Shown piece after piece: positions 1 through 8,847 of a stretch of DNA of 64,000 nt. The notes beneath the pieces were generated by a model. The model was given only the letters and a program-made list of their open reading frames with translations, did no database searches and was not told the origin of the DNA. The position numbers and the translations under genes were made by a program. Origin of the DNA: Buttiauxella sp049686335. GTDB taxonomy: Bacteria > Pseudomonadota > Gammaproteobacteria > Enterobacterales > Enterobacteriaceae. Numbering within the stretch: position 1 is the stretch's first letter; each line of letters begins with the position of its first letter. The stretch spans positions 13,776 to 77,775 of the forward strand of contig NZ_JBAVHX010000005.1 in assembly GCF_049686335.1 (NCBI RefSeq). Direction: 5' to 3'.

Positions 1-1
1 C

Positions 2-400
2 TTAATGATGCTGCGCGTGCTGGAGGCAAAACGCACACAAACCTTGTGCAAACCGGATTGCATGGTCAGTGTTCCGCTGCATTCAAGTCGTGCCTGGCAT
101 CGTGGCTTTAACCAAAGTGATCTGCTGGCAACCGCGCTTTCGCGCTGGCTTCAGTGCGACTATTTCCCTAAGGGAATCAGGCGCATCCGGGCCGCGCAAA
201 CGCAACATCAACTCAACGCCAGAATGCGGAGAAACAATCTAAAAGGCGCGTTCAGGGTTGATTTTCCCGTGGCAGGCCGCCATATAATTATTGTGGATGA
301 TGTCGTCACGACGGGCAGTACGGTGGCGGAAATTGCGCGGCTGCTGAAAAAGCAGGGCGCGGCGACTATCCAGGTGTGGTGCCTTTGTCGAACCTTGTAG
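2..400 (+). CDS. gntX: GntX / ComF-family phosphoribosyltransferase-like protein, C-terminal part
   Basis: The frame is open to the left window edge, so only the last ~132 residues of a protein of usually ~227 aa are visible; the true start lies outside. The phosphoribosyltransferase signature is clear (IIIVDDVVTTGST, about 38 residues before the end), preceded by the family segment RGFNQSDLL. The E. coli ortholog (GntX/YhgH) is a ComF homolog linked to use of DNA as a nutrient, and the name GntX is historical. It sits just upstream of nfuA as in E. coli. The PRT fold is seen in the sequence; the DNA-use role is family knowledge. Confidence 0.9.
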   Translation, partial: LMMLRVLEAKRTQTLCKPDCMVSVPLHSSRAWHRGFNQSDLLATALSRWLQCDYFPKGIRRIRAAQTQHQLNARMRRNNLKGAFRVDFPVAGRHIIIVDDVVTTGSTVAEIARLLKKQGAATIQVWCLCRTL

Positions 401-421
401 ACCCTCGATGATGGGCGTATT

Positions 422-446
422 ATAACCGACTAAAATAGTCAACTAT
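422..446 (+). promoter_or_regulatory. IscR type-1-like binding site upstream of nfuA
   Basis: A 25-bp stretch with the palindromic core GACTAAAATAGTC matches the published E. coli IscR type-1 consensus (ATASYYGACTRWWWYAGTCRRSTAT) at 24 of 25 positions by eye. It ends 12 bp before the nfuA start codon, where bound [2Fe-2S]-IscR would block transcription. E. coli nfuA (yhgI) is a known IscR target. Confidence 0.75.
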
Positions 447-458
447 TGAGCAATCGTT

Positions 459-1034
459 ATGATCCGTATTTCCGATACAGCACAATCCCACTTTGCCAAA
501 CTGCTGGCAGGTCAGGAAGAAGGGACGCAAATTCGCGTATTCGTCATTAATCCTGGTACTCCAAATGCGGAGTGCGGGGTTTCTTACTGTCCGCCGGATG
601 CGGTTGAAGCATCAGATACTGCCCTCAAATTCGAGCAGTTGACCGCGTATGTTGATGAGTTAAGTGCACCTTATCTTGAAGATGCCGAAATTGATTTTGT
701 TACCGACCAACTCGGCTCACAGCTAACCCTGAAAGCACCGAACGCTAAAATGCGTAAAGTGTCCGACGACGCGCCGTTGATGGAACGCGTTGAATACATG
801 CTGCAAGCGACGGTTAACCCTCAGCTGGCAGGCCACGGCGGTCGTGTCACGCTGATGGAAATTACCGATGAAGGTTTTGCGATTCTGCAATTCGGCGGCG
901 GGTGTAACGGCTGTTCAATGGTCGATGTGACCCTGAAAGAAGGCATCGAAAAACAACTGCTGGCTGAGTTCCCGGAACTGAAAGGCGTTCGTGATTTGAC
1001 CGAGCACCAGCGCGGCGAGCATTCGTACTACTAA
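459..1034 (+). CDS. nfuA: Fe-S biogenesis protein NfuA
   Basis: 191 aa, the same length as E. coli NfuA. It has an N-terminal A-type-like domain that has lost the A-type cysteines and a C-terminal Nfu domain with the cluster-binding CxxC (GGGCNGCSMVD, about residues 146-156). A dimer carries a [4Fe-4S] cluster between subunits and delivers it to apo-proteins under oxidative stress or iron limitation. It follows gntX by 58 bp, and an IscR-like site lies in that gap. It converges with malQ, with a REP pair between them. Confidence 0.97.
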   Translation: MIRISDTAQSHFAKLLAGQEEGTQIRVFVINPGTPNAECGVSYCPPDAVEASDTALKFEQLTAYVDELSAPYLEDAEIDFVTDQLGSQLTLKAPNAKMRKVSDDAPLMERVEYMLQATVNPQLAGHGGRVTLMEITDEGFAILQFGGGCNGCSMVDVTLKEGIEKQLLAEFPELKGVRDLTEHQRGEHSYY

Positions 1035-1040
1035 TAAATA

Positions 1041-1116
1041 TGGCGGATGACGCTCGCGCTTATCCGCCCTACGCATGCATTTAACGTAGGGCGGATAAAC
1101 GCAGTATCATCCGCCA
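1041..1116. repeat. REP/BIME-like inverted pair between nfuA and malQ
   Basis: Two copies of a palindromic unit (GGCGGATGACGC...TATCCGCC) face each other around an AT-rich centre and form a long imperfect hairpin. The same unit recurs at seven other intergenic places in this window. It lies between convergent genes, so it may protect 3' mRNA ends or stop read-through. Confidence 0.85.
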
Positions 1117-1125
1117 AAATTATCT

Positions 1126-3207
1126 CTATCGCTTCTTACGTCGCTTATCCAAATCCTTCAGCAACTTATTCACTTCATCGTCTGCGAACATTTCCTCAAG
1201 CGAAGTCGACAACTTGCGTCGCCAGTTTTTGTACTGATAACTGGTGCCTGGAATATTCACCGGTTCTGCTATGCCTAACCAGTCTTCAGGTTGCAGCCCC
1301 AGCAGGGCGCTATTGCTGTCAGCAATGTAGCGCTGCATACCGCGATTGAGCGTACCCGTCATCGCCATCAACGACGCTTTGTGTCCTGCGCGTTTTGGCA
1401 GACAGCCATATTTATGCAGGCTATCCAGCAAACCTTGTTTGGCGCGTTCGCGATCCTGATACAGCTCAGTAAGCATCTCTTCATCAGGATACAGGCCCAG
1501 AGTTTTACCCAGCGTCAGGTCACCGCTTTCCCAGTAGCCGCGCAGAGTCGGTAAATCGTGGGTAGTTGCGACGGCCATCGACTGTTTAGGCCACGCTTTG
1601 GGCGCACGGAACTGCTTCTCCTGATCGTGTTCGAAATAGAGCACTTTGTAGGAGTAAACTCCGCTGTCACGCAGCTTTCCGACGATCTCAACCGGCACCG
1701 TACCGAGATCCTCACCGATCACCATACAGTGATGACGTTTACTCTCCAGCGCGAGGATCGACAGCAGATCGTCCACCGGATAATGCACGTAAGCGCCTTT
1801 GTCCGCGGTTTCACCATACGGGATCCACCACAAACGCAACATCGACATCACGTGGTCAATACGTAGCGCACCACAACTGGTCATGTTGGAACGCAACAGA
1901 TCAATAAACGGCTGATAGGCGCGTGCAGTAATCACATGCGGGTCCATCGGCGGCAAACCCCAGTTCTGGCCGAGCGGGCCAAGAATATCGGGTGGCGCAC
2001 CCACAGAGGCTTTCAGGCAGTAAAGCTCGCGGTCACACCAGGTTTCCGAACCACCTTCTGCCACGCCAACCGCCAGGTCACGATACAGGCCGATTGGCAT
2101 TTTAAAGCTCTGGCTGGTTTGCCAGCACATCTCAAACTGTGCGTAGGCGAGGTATTGCAGCCACAGATAGAAATTCACTTCATCGCGATGTTCGTTGCAG
2201 AAGGCGTTAACTTCCGGGTTATGTGCGTCGCGGAAACCTTCCGGCCACACCGGCCAACCCCAGCGCATTTCATCTTCTTTAACTTGATAAGCGTGCAGCG
2301 CATCGAATGCCGCCTGGTAATACAGGCTATCGCCGCCCTGCTGCACAAATGTCTGGAACGCGACGACATGTTCGTCACGCGCACCACGTAAAGAAAACTG
2401 CTTCCACGCCATGCGTAGCGCGGCCATTTTCAAAACCGTCACGGTGGAGTAATCCACCCACTGCGCATCGCGTGCCGATTGCAGCGTCGCCTGCGTGGTC
2501 GGCATTTTCCACCACGTCTGCGCTTCATCACTCAGTAAGAAGTCATCAACCGCATTCACGTCGATATAAATCACGTTCAACCAACGGCGTGACGACGGAC
2601 TATACGGACTGGCACTTTCTGGATTCGCAGGATACAGCGCGTGAATCGGATTCAGGCCGATAAACGCCCCGCCCCGTTTTGCTACATCCACCAGCATGCG
2701 CTGCAAATCACCGAAATCACCAATACCCCAGTTATGCGTAGAACGTAAGGTGTAAAGCTGAACACATGCGCCCCACAGTTTTTCATCCTGCATTAACGCT
2801 GCGGGTTCATAACAGCGTTTTGGCGCAACAATCACGCGGCATTGCCAGTGATGATCATTCTGGCTGACTGTGAGGTCGTGATAGCCTTCCGGCAGCGACG
2901 CTGGCAGCAACATCTTTTTGCCGGCCAGAGCATGCCCTTTATGCTGTTTGCCCTCTTCAGTGGTCAACTGCCAGGTGTAATCACCGTTTCCTTCCAGCAC
3001 CGTCGCCATGCGCGTGCCAGAAGTAAATACCAGGACATTAGCCACTGGCGTAACCCCCACCTTTTTCAAGGTGGGGGTACGGCTCATGGCTTCCAGCAAA
3101 CGCTGCTTGGTATCCGCAGGAATAGCCTGCGGTTTGCCGTGGGCGTTAATGTAGTTTGGGCTAATTCCCGCCTCCAGGGCGGCGTTATCAAGACGTTTGC
3201 TGTCCAT
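1126..3207 (-). CDS. malQ: 4-alpha-glucanotransferase (amylomaltase)
   Basis: 693 aa, against 694 in E. coli. This GH77 cytoplasmic enzyme transfers maltosyl and longer units between maltodextrins and releases glucose. The three catalytic acids can be placed: the nucleophile in RIDHVMSMLRLWW, the acid/base Glu in VIGEDLGTVP, and the third Asp in TTHDLPTLRGYW. It is the second gene of malPQ: its start lies 8 bp after the malP stop, so it is co-transcribed and MalT-dependent. Confidence 0.97.
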   Translation of the reverse strand: MDSKRLDNAALEAGISPNYINAHGKPQAIPADTKQRLLEAMSRTPTLKKVGVTPVANVLVFTSGTRMATVLEGNGDYTWQLTTEEGKQHKGHALAGKKMLLPASLPEGYHDLTVSQNDHHWQCRVIVAPKRCYEPAALMQDEKLWGACVQLYTLRSTHNWGIGDFGDLQRMLVDVAKRGGAFIGLNPIHALYPANPESASPYSPSSRRWLNVIYIDVNAVDDFLLSDEAQTWWKMPTTQATLQSARDAQWVDYSTVTVLKMAALRMAWKQFSLRGARDEHVVAFQTFVQQGGDSLYYQAAFDALHAYQVKEDEMRWGWPVWPEGFRDAHNPEVNAFCNEHRDEVNFYLWLQYLAYAQFEMCWQTSQSFKMPIGLYRDLAVGVAEGGSETWCDRELYCLKASVGAPPDILGPLGQNWGLPPMDPHVITARAYQPFIDLLRSNMTSCGALRIDHVMSMLRLWWIPYGETADKGAYVHYPVDDLLSILALESKRHHCMVIGEDLGTVPVEIVGKLRDSGVYSYKVLYFEHDQEKQFRAPKAWPKQSMAVATTHDLPTLRGYWESGDLTLGKTLGLYPDEEMLTELYQDRERAKQGLLDSLHKYGCLPKRAGHKASLMAMTGTLNRGMQRYIADSNSALLGLQPEDWLGIAEPVNIPGTSYQYKNWRRKLSTSLEEMFADDEVNKLLKDLDKRRKKR

Positions 3208-3215
3208 GCGTTCCC

Positions 3216-5618
3216 TTAGCGTTTTGCCTGCCAGATACGTTGCTGATAATCACGGATAGAGCGGTCAGAGCTGAACATACCGCAACGTGCCGTGTTAAGA
3301 ATGGCGGCGCGCGTCCAGGCATCCTGGTCAAGATACAGGGCATCTGCGAGTTTTTGTGCTTCCGCGTACGCTGTGAAATCGGCCATCACTAAATACGGAT
3401 CGCCGCCTTGTTTGCCAATGCTGTGCAGCATCTGGTCGAAGGCATGTTTGTCGCCATCGCTATAAACGCCCTTCTCCAGCTCTTTGAGCACCGCATCAAG
3501 CACTTTGTCTTTCTTACGCCATTTCACCGGATCATAGCCTTTGGCTTTCAGCGCTTTCACTTCTTCCACGGTATGACCGAAGATAAAGATGTTTTCCTCA
3601 CCGACCTTCTCAGCGATTTCGACGTTCGCCCCATCGAGCGTGCCGACAGTCAGTGCCCCGTTAAGCGCCAGTTTCATGTTGCCGGTACCGGAGGCTTCTT
3701 TGCCTGCGGTAGAGATTTGCTCGGAAATATCCGCCGCCGGGATCATCACTTCTGCCGCCGAGACACAGTAATCCGGCAGGAAGACCACTTTCAACTTGTC
3801 GCCAACCACCGGATCGTTATTGATGGCGTGTGCCACTTTGTTAATCGCGAAGATGATGTTTTTGGCGAGGTAGTAACCCGGCGCCGCTTTCGCACCAAAC
3901 AGATACACGCGTGGCACACGGTCTGCCGTCGGGTTTTCACGGATTTCTTTGTACTGCGCCAAAATGTGCAGCAGGTTCAGGTGCTGACGTTTGTACTCGT
4001 GCAGGCGTTTGATTTGCACGTCAAACAACGCATCCGGGCTAATGACAATGCCAGTGCGAACTTTGACGAAAGCTGCCAGTTTCACTTTGTTCTGATATTT
4101 GATGTCGCGGTATTCCTTGCGGAATTTCGCATCATCAGCATATTTTTCCAGACCTTCGAGCACATCAAGATTGTTTGCCCACTCTTTCTTGAGCTTTTTA
4201 TCGAGCAATGCCGCAAGTGACGGGTTGCACTGTTTGATCCAGCGACGTGGCGTAATCCCGTTGGTGACGTTATGGAACTTGTTCGGCCACAGCTGGTGAT
4301 ATTCCGGGAACAGGTCTTTGACGACCAAATCCGAGTGCAATGCTGCAACCCCGTTCACCGCAAAACCACTCACCACACACATGTTCGCCATACGAACTTG
4401 CTTGTCGTAAACCACTGCCAGTTTTGCCCATACCGCTTCGTCGCCCGGCCAGGTTTTCGTCACCAGCTTTTTAAAGCGATCGTTGATTTCATTGATAATC
4501 TGCATATGGCGCGGCAGCAGCGCTTTCACCAGTTTCTCATCCCAGCACTCCAGCGCTTCAGGCATCAAAGTGTGGTTGGTGTATGCGAAGGTTTTACTGG
4601 TGATAGCCCAGGCGTCATCCCAGCTCATCTGGTGCTCGTCGATAAGCACGCGTAACAGTTCAGGAATAGCGATAGTCGGATGGGTGTCGTTCAGCTGAAT
4701 GACTTCGTAATCCGCCAGTTCCTGAAGCTTACGGCCCGCCAGATGGTGACGACGTAAAATATCGCCAACCGAACACGCGCACTGGAAATACTGCTGCATC
4801 AAACGCAGTTTCTTGCCGTTCAGGTGGTTGTCGTTCGGATACAGCACTTTTGTCAGTTTTTCGGCGTCGATTCCCTGTTGCTCTGCTTTCAGGAAGTCGC
4901 CGTCGTTGAATTTGGTTAAATCAAAGGGATGAGCGTGTTTTGCCTGCCATAAACGCAGCGGTTGCGAAACGCCGTTGCGGTAGCCAACAACCGGTAAATC
5001 CCAGGCTTCGCCATGGAAGACAAACGCCGGCTCCCAGCGAATCGTCTTACCGTCTTTAACGACTTTACCACCGACACCCACTTGTACGTCGAGTGCCGAG
5101 TTGTGCTGGAACCACGGATAACTGCCACGATGCCAGTCGTCAGGCGCTTCCATCTGCTGCCCATCTTTGAAGGACTGGCGGAACAAGCCGTACTGGTAAT
5201 TCAGGCCGTAACCTATCGCCGACTGGCCGACGGTCGCCATGGAGTCGAGGAAACACGCTGCAAGACGCCCTAACCCGCCATTCCCCAGCGCAGGATCGGT
5301 CTCCGCCTCCAGCAAGTCGCTCAGGTCGATATCGAACGCTTTCAGTTCATCCGCCACCTCCTGATACCAGCCGAGGTTCAGCAAATTGTTGCCCGTCAGG
5401 CGACCAATTAAAAACTCCATGGAGATGTAGTTTACGTGGCGCTGATTTTTTTCAGGTTTAGCCACTGGCTGGGCGGCCAGCAATTCTGCAAGCGCGCCGC
5501 TGACAGCATGCCACCATTGTTGGTTGTTCATTTCAGCAGCAGAATGAAGTCCATAACGCTGCCACTGACGTGTCAGTGCAGCCAGAAATTGTGCTTTATT
5601 GAAGGTCGTCTGTGACAT
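3216..5618 (-). CDS. malP: Maltodextrin phosphorylase
   Basis: A GT35 family phosphorylase that cuts glucose-1-phosphate from the non-reducing end of maltodextrins using pyridoxal phosphate. The PLP-lysine motif EASGTGNMKLALNG and the N-terminal NYISMEFLIGR block are present. I place the start at the ATG at 5618 (MSQTTFNKAQF), which aligns with E. coli MalP and gives 800 aa against 797; an upstream in-frame ATG at 5651 would add 11 residues with no family counterpart. It leads the malPQ operon and is divergent from malT. GlgP, also in this window, is the glycogen-directed paralog. Confidence 0.96.
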   Translation of the reverse strand: MSQTTFNKAQFLAALTRQWQRYGLHSAAEMNNQQWWHAVSGALAELLAAQPVAKPEKNQRHVNYISMEFLIGRLTGNNLLNLGWYQEVADELKAFDIDLSDLLEAETDPALGNGGLGRLAACFLDSMATVGQSAIGYGLNYQYGLFRQSFKDGQQMEAPDDWHRGSYPWFQHNSALDVQVGVGGKVVKDGKTIRWEPAFVFHGEAWDLPVVGYRNGVSQPLRLWQAKHAHPFDLTKFNDGDFLKAEQQGIDAEKLTKVLYPNDNHLNGKKLRLMQQYFQCACSVGDILRRHHLAGRKLQELADYEVIQLNDTHPTIAIPELLRVLIDEHQMSWDDAWAITSKTFAYTNHTLMPEALECWDEKLVKALLPRHMQIINEINDRFKKLVTKTWPGDEAVWAKLAVVYDKQVRMANMCVVSGFAVNGVAALHSDLVVKDLFPEYHQLWPNKFHNVTNGITPRRWIKQCNPSLAALLDKKLKKEWANNLDVLEGLEKYADDAKFRKEYRDIKYQNKVKLAAFVKVRTGIVISPDALFDVQIKRLHEYKRQHLNLLHILAQYKEIRENPTADRVPRVYLFGAKAAPGYYLAKNIIFAINKVAHAINNDPVVGDKLKVVFLPDYCVSAAEVMIPAADISEQISTAGKEASGTGNMKLALNGALTVGTLDGANVEIAEKVGEENIFIFGHTVEEVKALKAKGYDPVKWRKKDKVLDAVLKELEKGVYSDGDKHAFDQMLHSIGKQGGDPYLVMADFTAYAEAQKLADALYLDQDAWTRAAILNTARCGMFSSDRSIRDYQQRIWQAKR

Positions 5619-5683
5619 AGGGGCTCGGGTCCTGTGATGTTCTAATTTCATTACCCGCTAGTGTGCAGGGTGGCCTGGGGTAA

Positions 5684-5717
5684 TTCCTCCTCCTGAGGGG
5701 GATTAGGGAGGGAGGAG
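5684..5717 (-). promoter_or_regulatory. Candidate MalT boxes of the malPQ promoter
   Basis: In the malP-malT gap there is a purine-rich cluster of GGA(G/T)GA-like motifs: GGGGGATTAGG at 5697, GGGAGGAG at 5710, and an opposite-strand GGAGGAGGAA over 5684-5693. They resemble the asymmetric MalT box (GGGGAKGAGG) and lie 66-99 bp upstream of the malP start, as expected for a MalT-activated promoter. The exact box boundaries are my inference. Confidence 0.55.
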
Positions 5718-5846
5718 TAACGGGGAGTAGCTAAAAATGTGATCGCCGCCACTTAAAGTTAGGCGCTATTACCGGAAACGCCCACCAGCACTGAGTTTTC
5801 ACATCGGCAGCTAACACTGGATAAATGAATTCATCTAATCAATAGA

Positions 5847-5868
5847 TTTGTGACCCGCAGCAACTTAC
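5847..5868 (+). promoter_or_regulatory. Candidate CRP site of the malT promoter
   Basis: The context around TTTGTGACCCGCAGCAAC, and the downstream ATTAATTACGAAGCG segment, resemble the E. coli malT promoter, which is CRP-activated. Only the left half-site (TGTGA) is intact; the right half (GCAAC in place of TCACA) is degenerate, so binding may be weaker. Confidence 0.5.
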
Positions 5869-5996
5869 AACGCCTCAAAACCTCAACAATCTTGCAATAA
5901 CCCGCAAACTGGTCGACTTTGTAGTAAGTATTAATTACGAAGCGTAAAAAAAATCATATTCGCACATATTTCTTTTACACAGTGAAGTGGTAGACC

Positions 5997-8705
5997 ATGC
6001 TGATCCCCTCGAAATTAAGTCGTCCAGTACGTCTGGAAAATACAGTGGTCCGCGACCGTCTGTTGATGAAATTATCAACAGCCAGTAATTATCGAGTGGC
6101 GCTGGTAACCAGTCCGGCAGGTTATGGAAAAACGACGCTGGTTTCTCAGTGGGCTGCGGGGAAAAATGAATTAGGTTGGTACTCCCTTGATGAGGGTGAT
6201 AACCAGCACGAACGTTTCGCCAGCTATTTGATAGCGGCCATTCAACAAGCGACTTCAGGCCATTGCGTGACCAGCGAAGTGATGGCGCAAAAACGCCAGT
6301 ACTCAAGCTTAACCGCCCTGTTCGCCCAACTTTTTATCGAAATGGTGGAGTGGCATCGTCCGCTGTTTTTGGTCATTGATGATTACCATCTCATTACCAA
6401 CCCTGTGATTCATGAAGCGATGCGCTTCTTCATTCGCCATCAGCCGGAAAACCTGACGCTGCTGGTGCTGTCGCGTAATTTGCCGCAGTTGGGAATCGCC
6501 AATTTACGCGTGCGCGATCAGCTGCTGGAAATCGGCAGTCAACAACTCGCTTTCACGCACCTTGAAGCGAAACAGTTTTTCGATCATCGGCTCAATTCCC
6601 CTCTCGAAAATACCGAGATCAACAGCCTGTGTGATGATGTCGCTGGTTGGGCGACGGCGCTGCAATTAATCGCGCTCTCCGCACGCCAGAACAGTAACTC
6701 TTCAGCGCACCATTCAGCACGCCGTCTTTCAGGCATCAACGCCAGCCATCTCTCTGACTATCTGGCCGATGAAGTGCTGGATAATGTCGATGCACAAACC
6801 CGTAACTTCCTGCTGCGTAGCTCGATTCTGCGTTCCATGAACGATGCGCTAATTGTGCGTGTCACGGGCGAAGAGAATGGCCAGATGCGCCTTGAAGAGA
6901 CTGAACGCCAGGGTCTATTCATTCAGCGCATGGATGACAGCGGCGAATGGTTCCGTTTTCATCCGCTGTTTGGCAATTTCTTACGCCAGCGTTGCCAGTG
7001 GGAACTGGCGACCGAACTTCCGGAAATCCATCGTGCGGCAGCAGAAAGCTGGATGGCACAGGGCTTCCCGAGCGAAGCGATTCACCACGCTTTGGCCGCA
7101 GGCGACTCAACCCTGCTGCGTGATATCCTGCTCAACCACGCCTGGGCACTGTTTAATCACAGCGAATTAGCGTTGCTGGAAGAGTCATTGAAAGCGCTGC
7201 CATGGGAAAGCTTGCTGGAAAATCCGAAACTGGTATTGCTGCAAGCCTGGCTGATGCAAAGCCAGCATCGCTACAGCGAAGTGAACACGCTGCTGGCACG
7301 TGCTGAGCAAGAAATGAATGTCGTGATGGACGAAACGATGCACGGCGAATTTAATGCGTTACGCGCCCAGGTTGCGATTAACGATGGCAACCCGGAAGAA
7401 GCAGAACGGCTGGCGATGATCGCACTCGACACGTTGCCGCTCGCCAGTTTTTACAGCCGTATTGTTGCGACGTCCGTGCATGGCGAAGTGCTGCACTGCA
7501 AAGGTGATCTCACTAAATCGTTGTCCGTGATGCAACAAACCGAACAGATGGCGCGCCGCCATGACATGTGGCACTACGCGCTGTGGGGCTTATGCCAACA
7601 GAGCGAAATTTTGCTGGCGCAGGGTTTCCTCCAGTCAGCCTGGGAAGCGCAGCAAAAGGCCTTTACGCTGATTGAAGAGCAGCACCTTGAGCAACTCCCG
7701 CTGCACGAATTTTTACTGCGTATTCGTGCGCAATTGCTGTGGGCGTGGTCGCGCCTAGATGAAGCCGAAGCCACAACGCGCATGGGTCTGGACGTACTTT
7801 CCGGCTATCAACCACAACAGCAATTACAGTGCCTTGCATTATTAGTGCAATGTTCTCTGGCGCGAGGTGATCTGGATAACGCCCGTAATCACCTCAACCG
7901 TCTGGAAAATTTGCTGGGCAATGGTGCATTCCACAGTGACTGGGTGTCCAACGCTGACAAAGTGCGGGTGATTTACTGGCAAATGACCGGTGATAAACAA
8001 TCCGCCGCCAACTGGCTACGTCTGACGCCGAAACCTGAATTTGCCAATAACCATTTCCTGCAAAGCCAGTGGCGTAACATCGCGCGAGCGCAGATTTTGC
8101 TGAGCGATTTTGAGCCGGCTGAAATGGTGCTGGAAGAGTTAAACGAAAATGCCCGCAGCCTGCGATTAATGAGCGATCTCAACCGCAACCTGCTGCTGCT
8201 AAATCAGCTTTACTGGCAGGCCGGTCGCAAGAGTGATGCTCAACGCGTGCTGTTGGAAGCACTGGCGCTGGCTAACCGCACCGGGTTTATCAGCCACTTT
8301 GTGATTGAGGGAGAAGCCATGGCGCAACAGTTACGCCAGCTGATTCAACTCAATACGCTTCCGGAACTGGACCAGCATCGTGCACAGCGCATTCTGCGTG
8401 AGATTAACCAGCATCATCGTCATAAGTTCGCCCATTTCGATGAGAACTTTGTGAACCGTTTATTGACACATCCTGAGGTGCCGGAATTAATTCGCACCAG
8501 TCCGCTGACGCAACGCGAGTGGCAGGTGTTGGGGCTGATTTATTCCGGTTACAGCAATGAGCAAATCGCCGGTGAGCTGGATGTTGCGGCTACCACGATT
8601 AAAACGCACATTCGAAATTTGTATCAGAAGTTGGGTGTCGCACATCGCCAGGATGCGGTGCAGCATGCGCAAAAATTGCTGAAGATGATGGGTTACGGGG
8701 TTTAG
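5997..8705 (+). CDS. malT: MalT, ATP-dependent activator of the maltose regulon
   Basis: 902 aa (E. coli 901). An STAND-type signal-transduction ATPase: Walker A SPAGYGKTTL near residue 40, Walker B LVIDDYH near 127, then a winged helix, a long SUSP/TPR-like superhelical sensor region (about 440-800), and a C-terminal LuxR-type HTH (about 830-895) with LTQREWQVLGLIYSGYSN and ATTIKTHIRNLYQKL. Maltotriose and ATP cause oligomerisation and binding to MalT boxes. It is divergent from its target malPQ. Confidence 0.98.
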   Translation: MLIPSKLSRPVRLENTVVRDRLLMKLSTASNYRVALVTSPAGYGKTTLVSQWAAGKNELGWYSLDEGDNQHERFASYLIAAIQQATSGHCVTSEVMAQKRQYSSLTALFAQLFIEMVEWHRPLFLVIDDYHLITNPVIHEAMRFFIRHQPENLTLLVLSRNLPQLGIANLRVRDQLLEIGSQQLAFTHLEAKQFFDHRLNSPLENTEINSLCDDVAGWATALQLIALSARQNSNSSAHHSARRLSGINASHLSDYLADEVLDNVDAQTRNFLLRSSILRSMNDALIVRVTGEENGQMRLEETERQGLFIQRMDDSGEWFRFHPLFGNFLRQRCQWELATELPEIHRAAAESWMAQGFPSEAIHHALAAGDSTLLRDILLNHAWALFNHSELALLEESLKALPWESLLENPKLVLLQAWLMQSQHRYSEVNTLLARAEQEMNVVMDETMHGEFNALRAQVAINDGNPEEAERLAMIALDTLPLASFYSRIVATSVHGEVLHCKGDLTKSLSVMQQTEQMARRHDMWHYALWGLCQQSEILLAQGFLQSAWEAQQKAFTLIEEQHLEQLPLHEFLLRIRAQLLWAWSRLDEAEATTRMGLDVLSGYQPQQQLQCLALLVQCSLARGDLDNARNHLNRLENLLGNGAFHSDWVSNADKVRVIYWQMTGDKQSAANWLRLTPKPEFANNHFLQSQWRNIARAQILLSDFEPAEMVLEELNENARSLRLMSDLNRNLLLLNQLYWQAGRKSDAQRVLLEALALANRTGFISHFVIEGEAMAQQLRQLIQLNTLPELDQHRAQRILREINQHHRHKFAHFDENFVNRLLTHPEVPELIRTSPLTQREWQVLGLIYSGYSNEQIAGELDVAATTIKTHIRNLYQKLGVAHRQDAVQHAQKLLKMMGYGV

Positions 8706-8720
8706 TTGCTGGAAAAAAAC

Positions 8721-8841
8721 TGGCGGATGGCGCTTACGCTTATCCGCCCTACGGGAAAGGTGTGTAGAGTGGATAAGCGCGAGCGTCAGCCCCCTACGGG
8801 AAAGGTGCTGTAGGGTGGATAAGCGCGAGCGTCATCCACCA
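8721..8841. repeat. REP-like cluster (three units) between malT and glpD
   Basis: One unit GGCGGATGGCGC...TATCCGCC is followed by two near-identical copies of GTGGATAAGCGCGAGCGTCA spaced about 45 bp apart and linked by the repeated CCCTACGGGAAAGGTG. Together they fill the space between convergent malT and glpD. Confidence 0.85.
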
Positions 8842-8847
8842 TTTACA

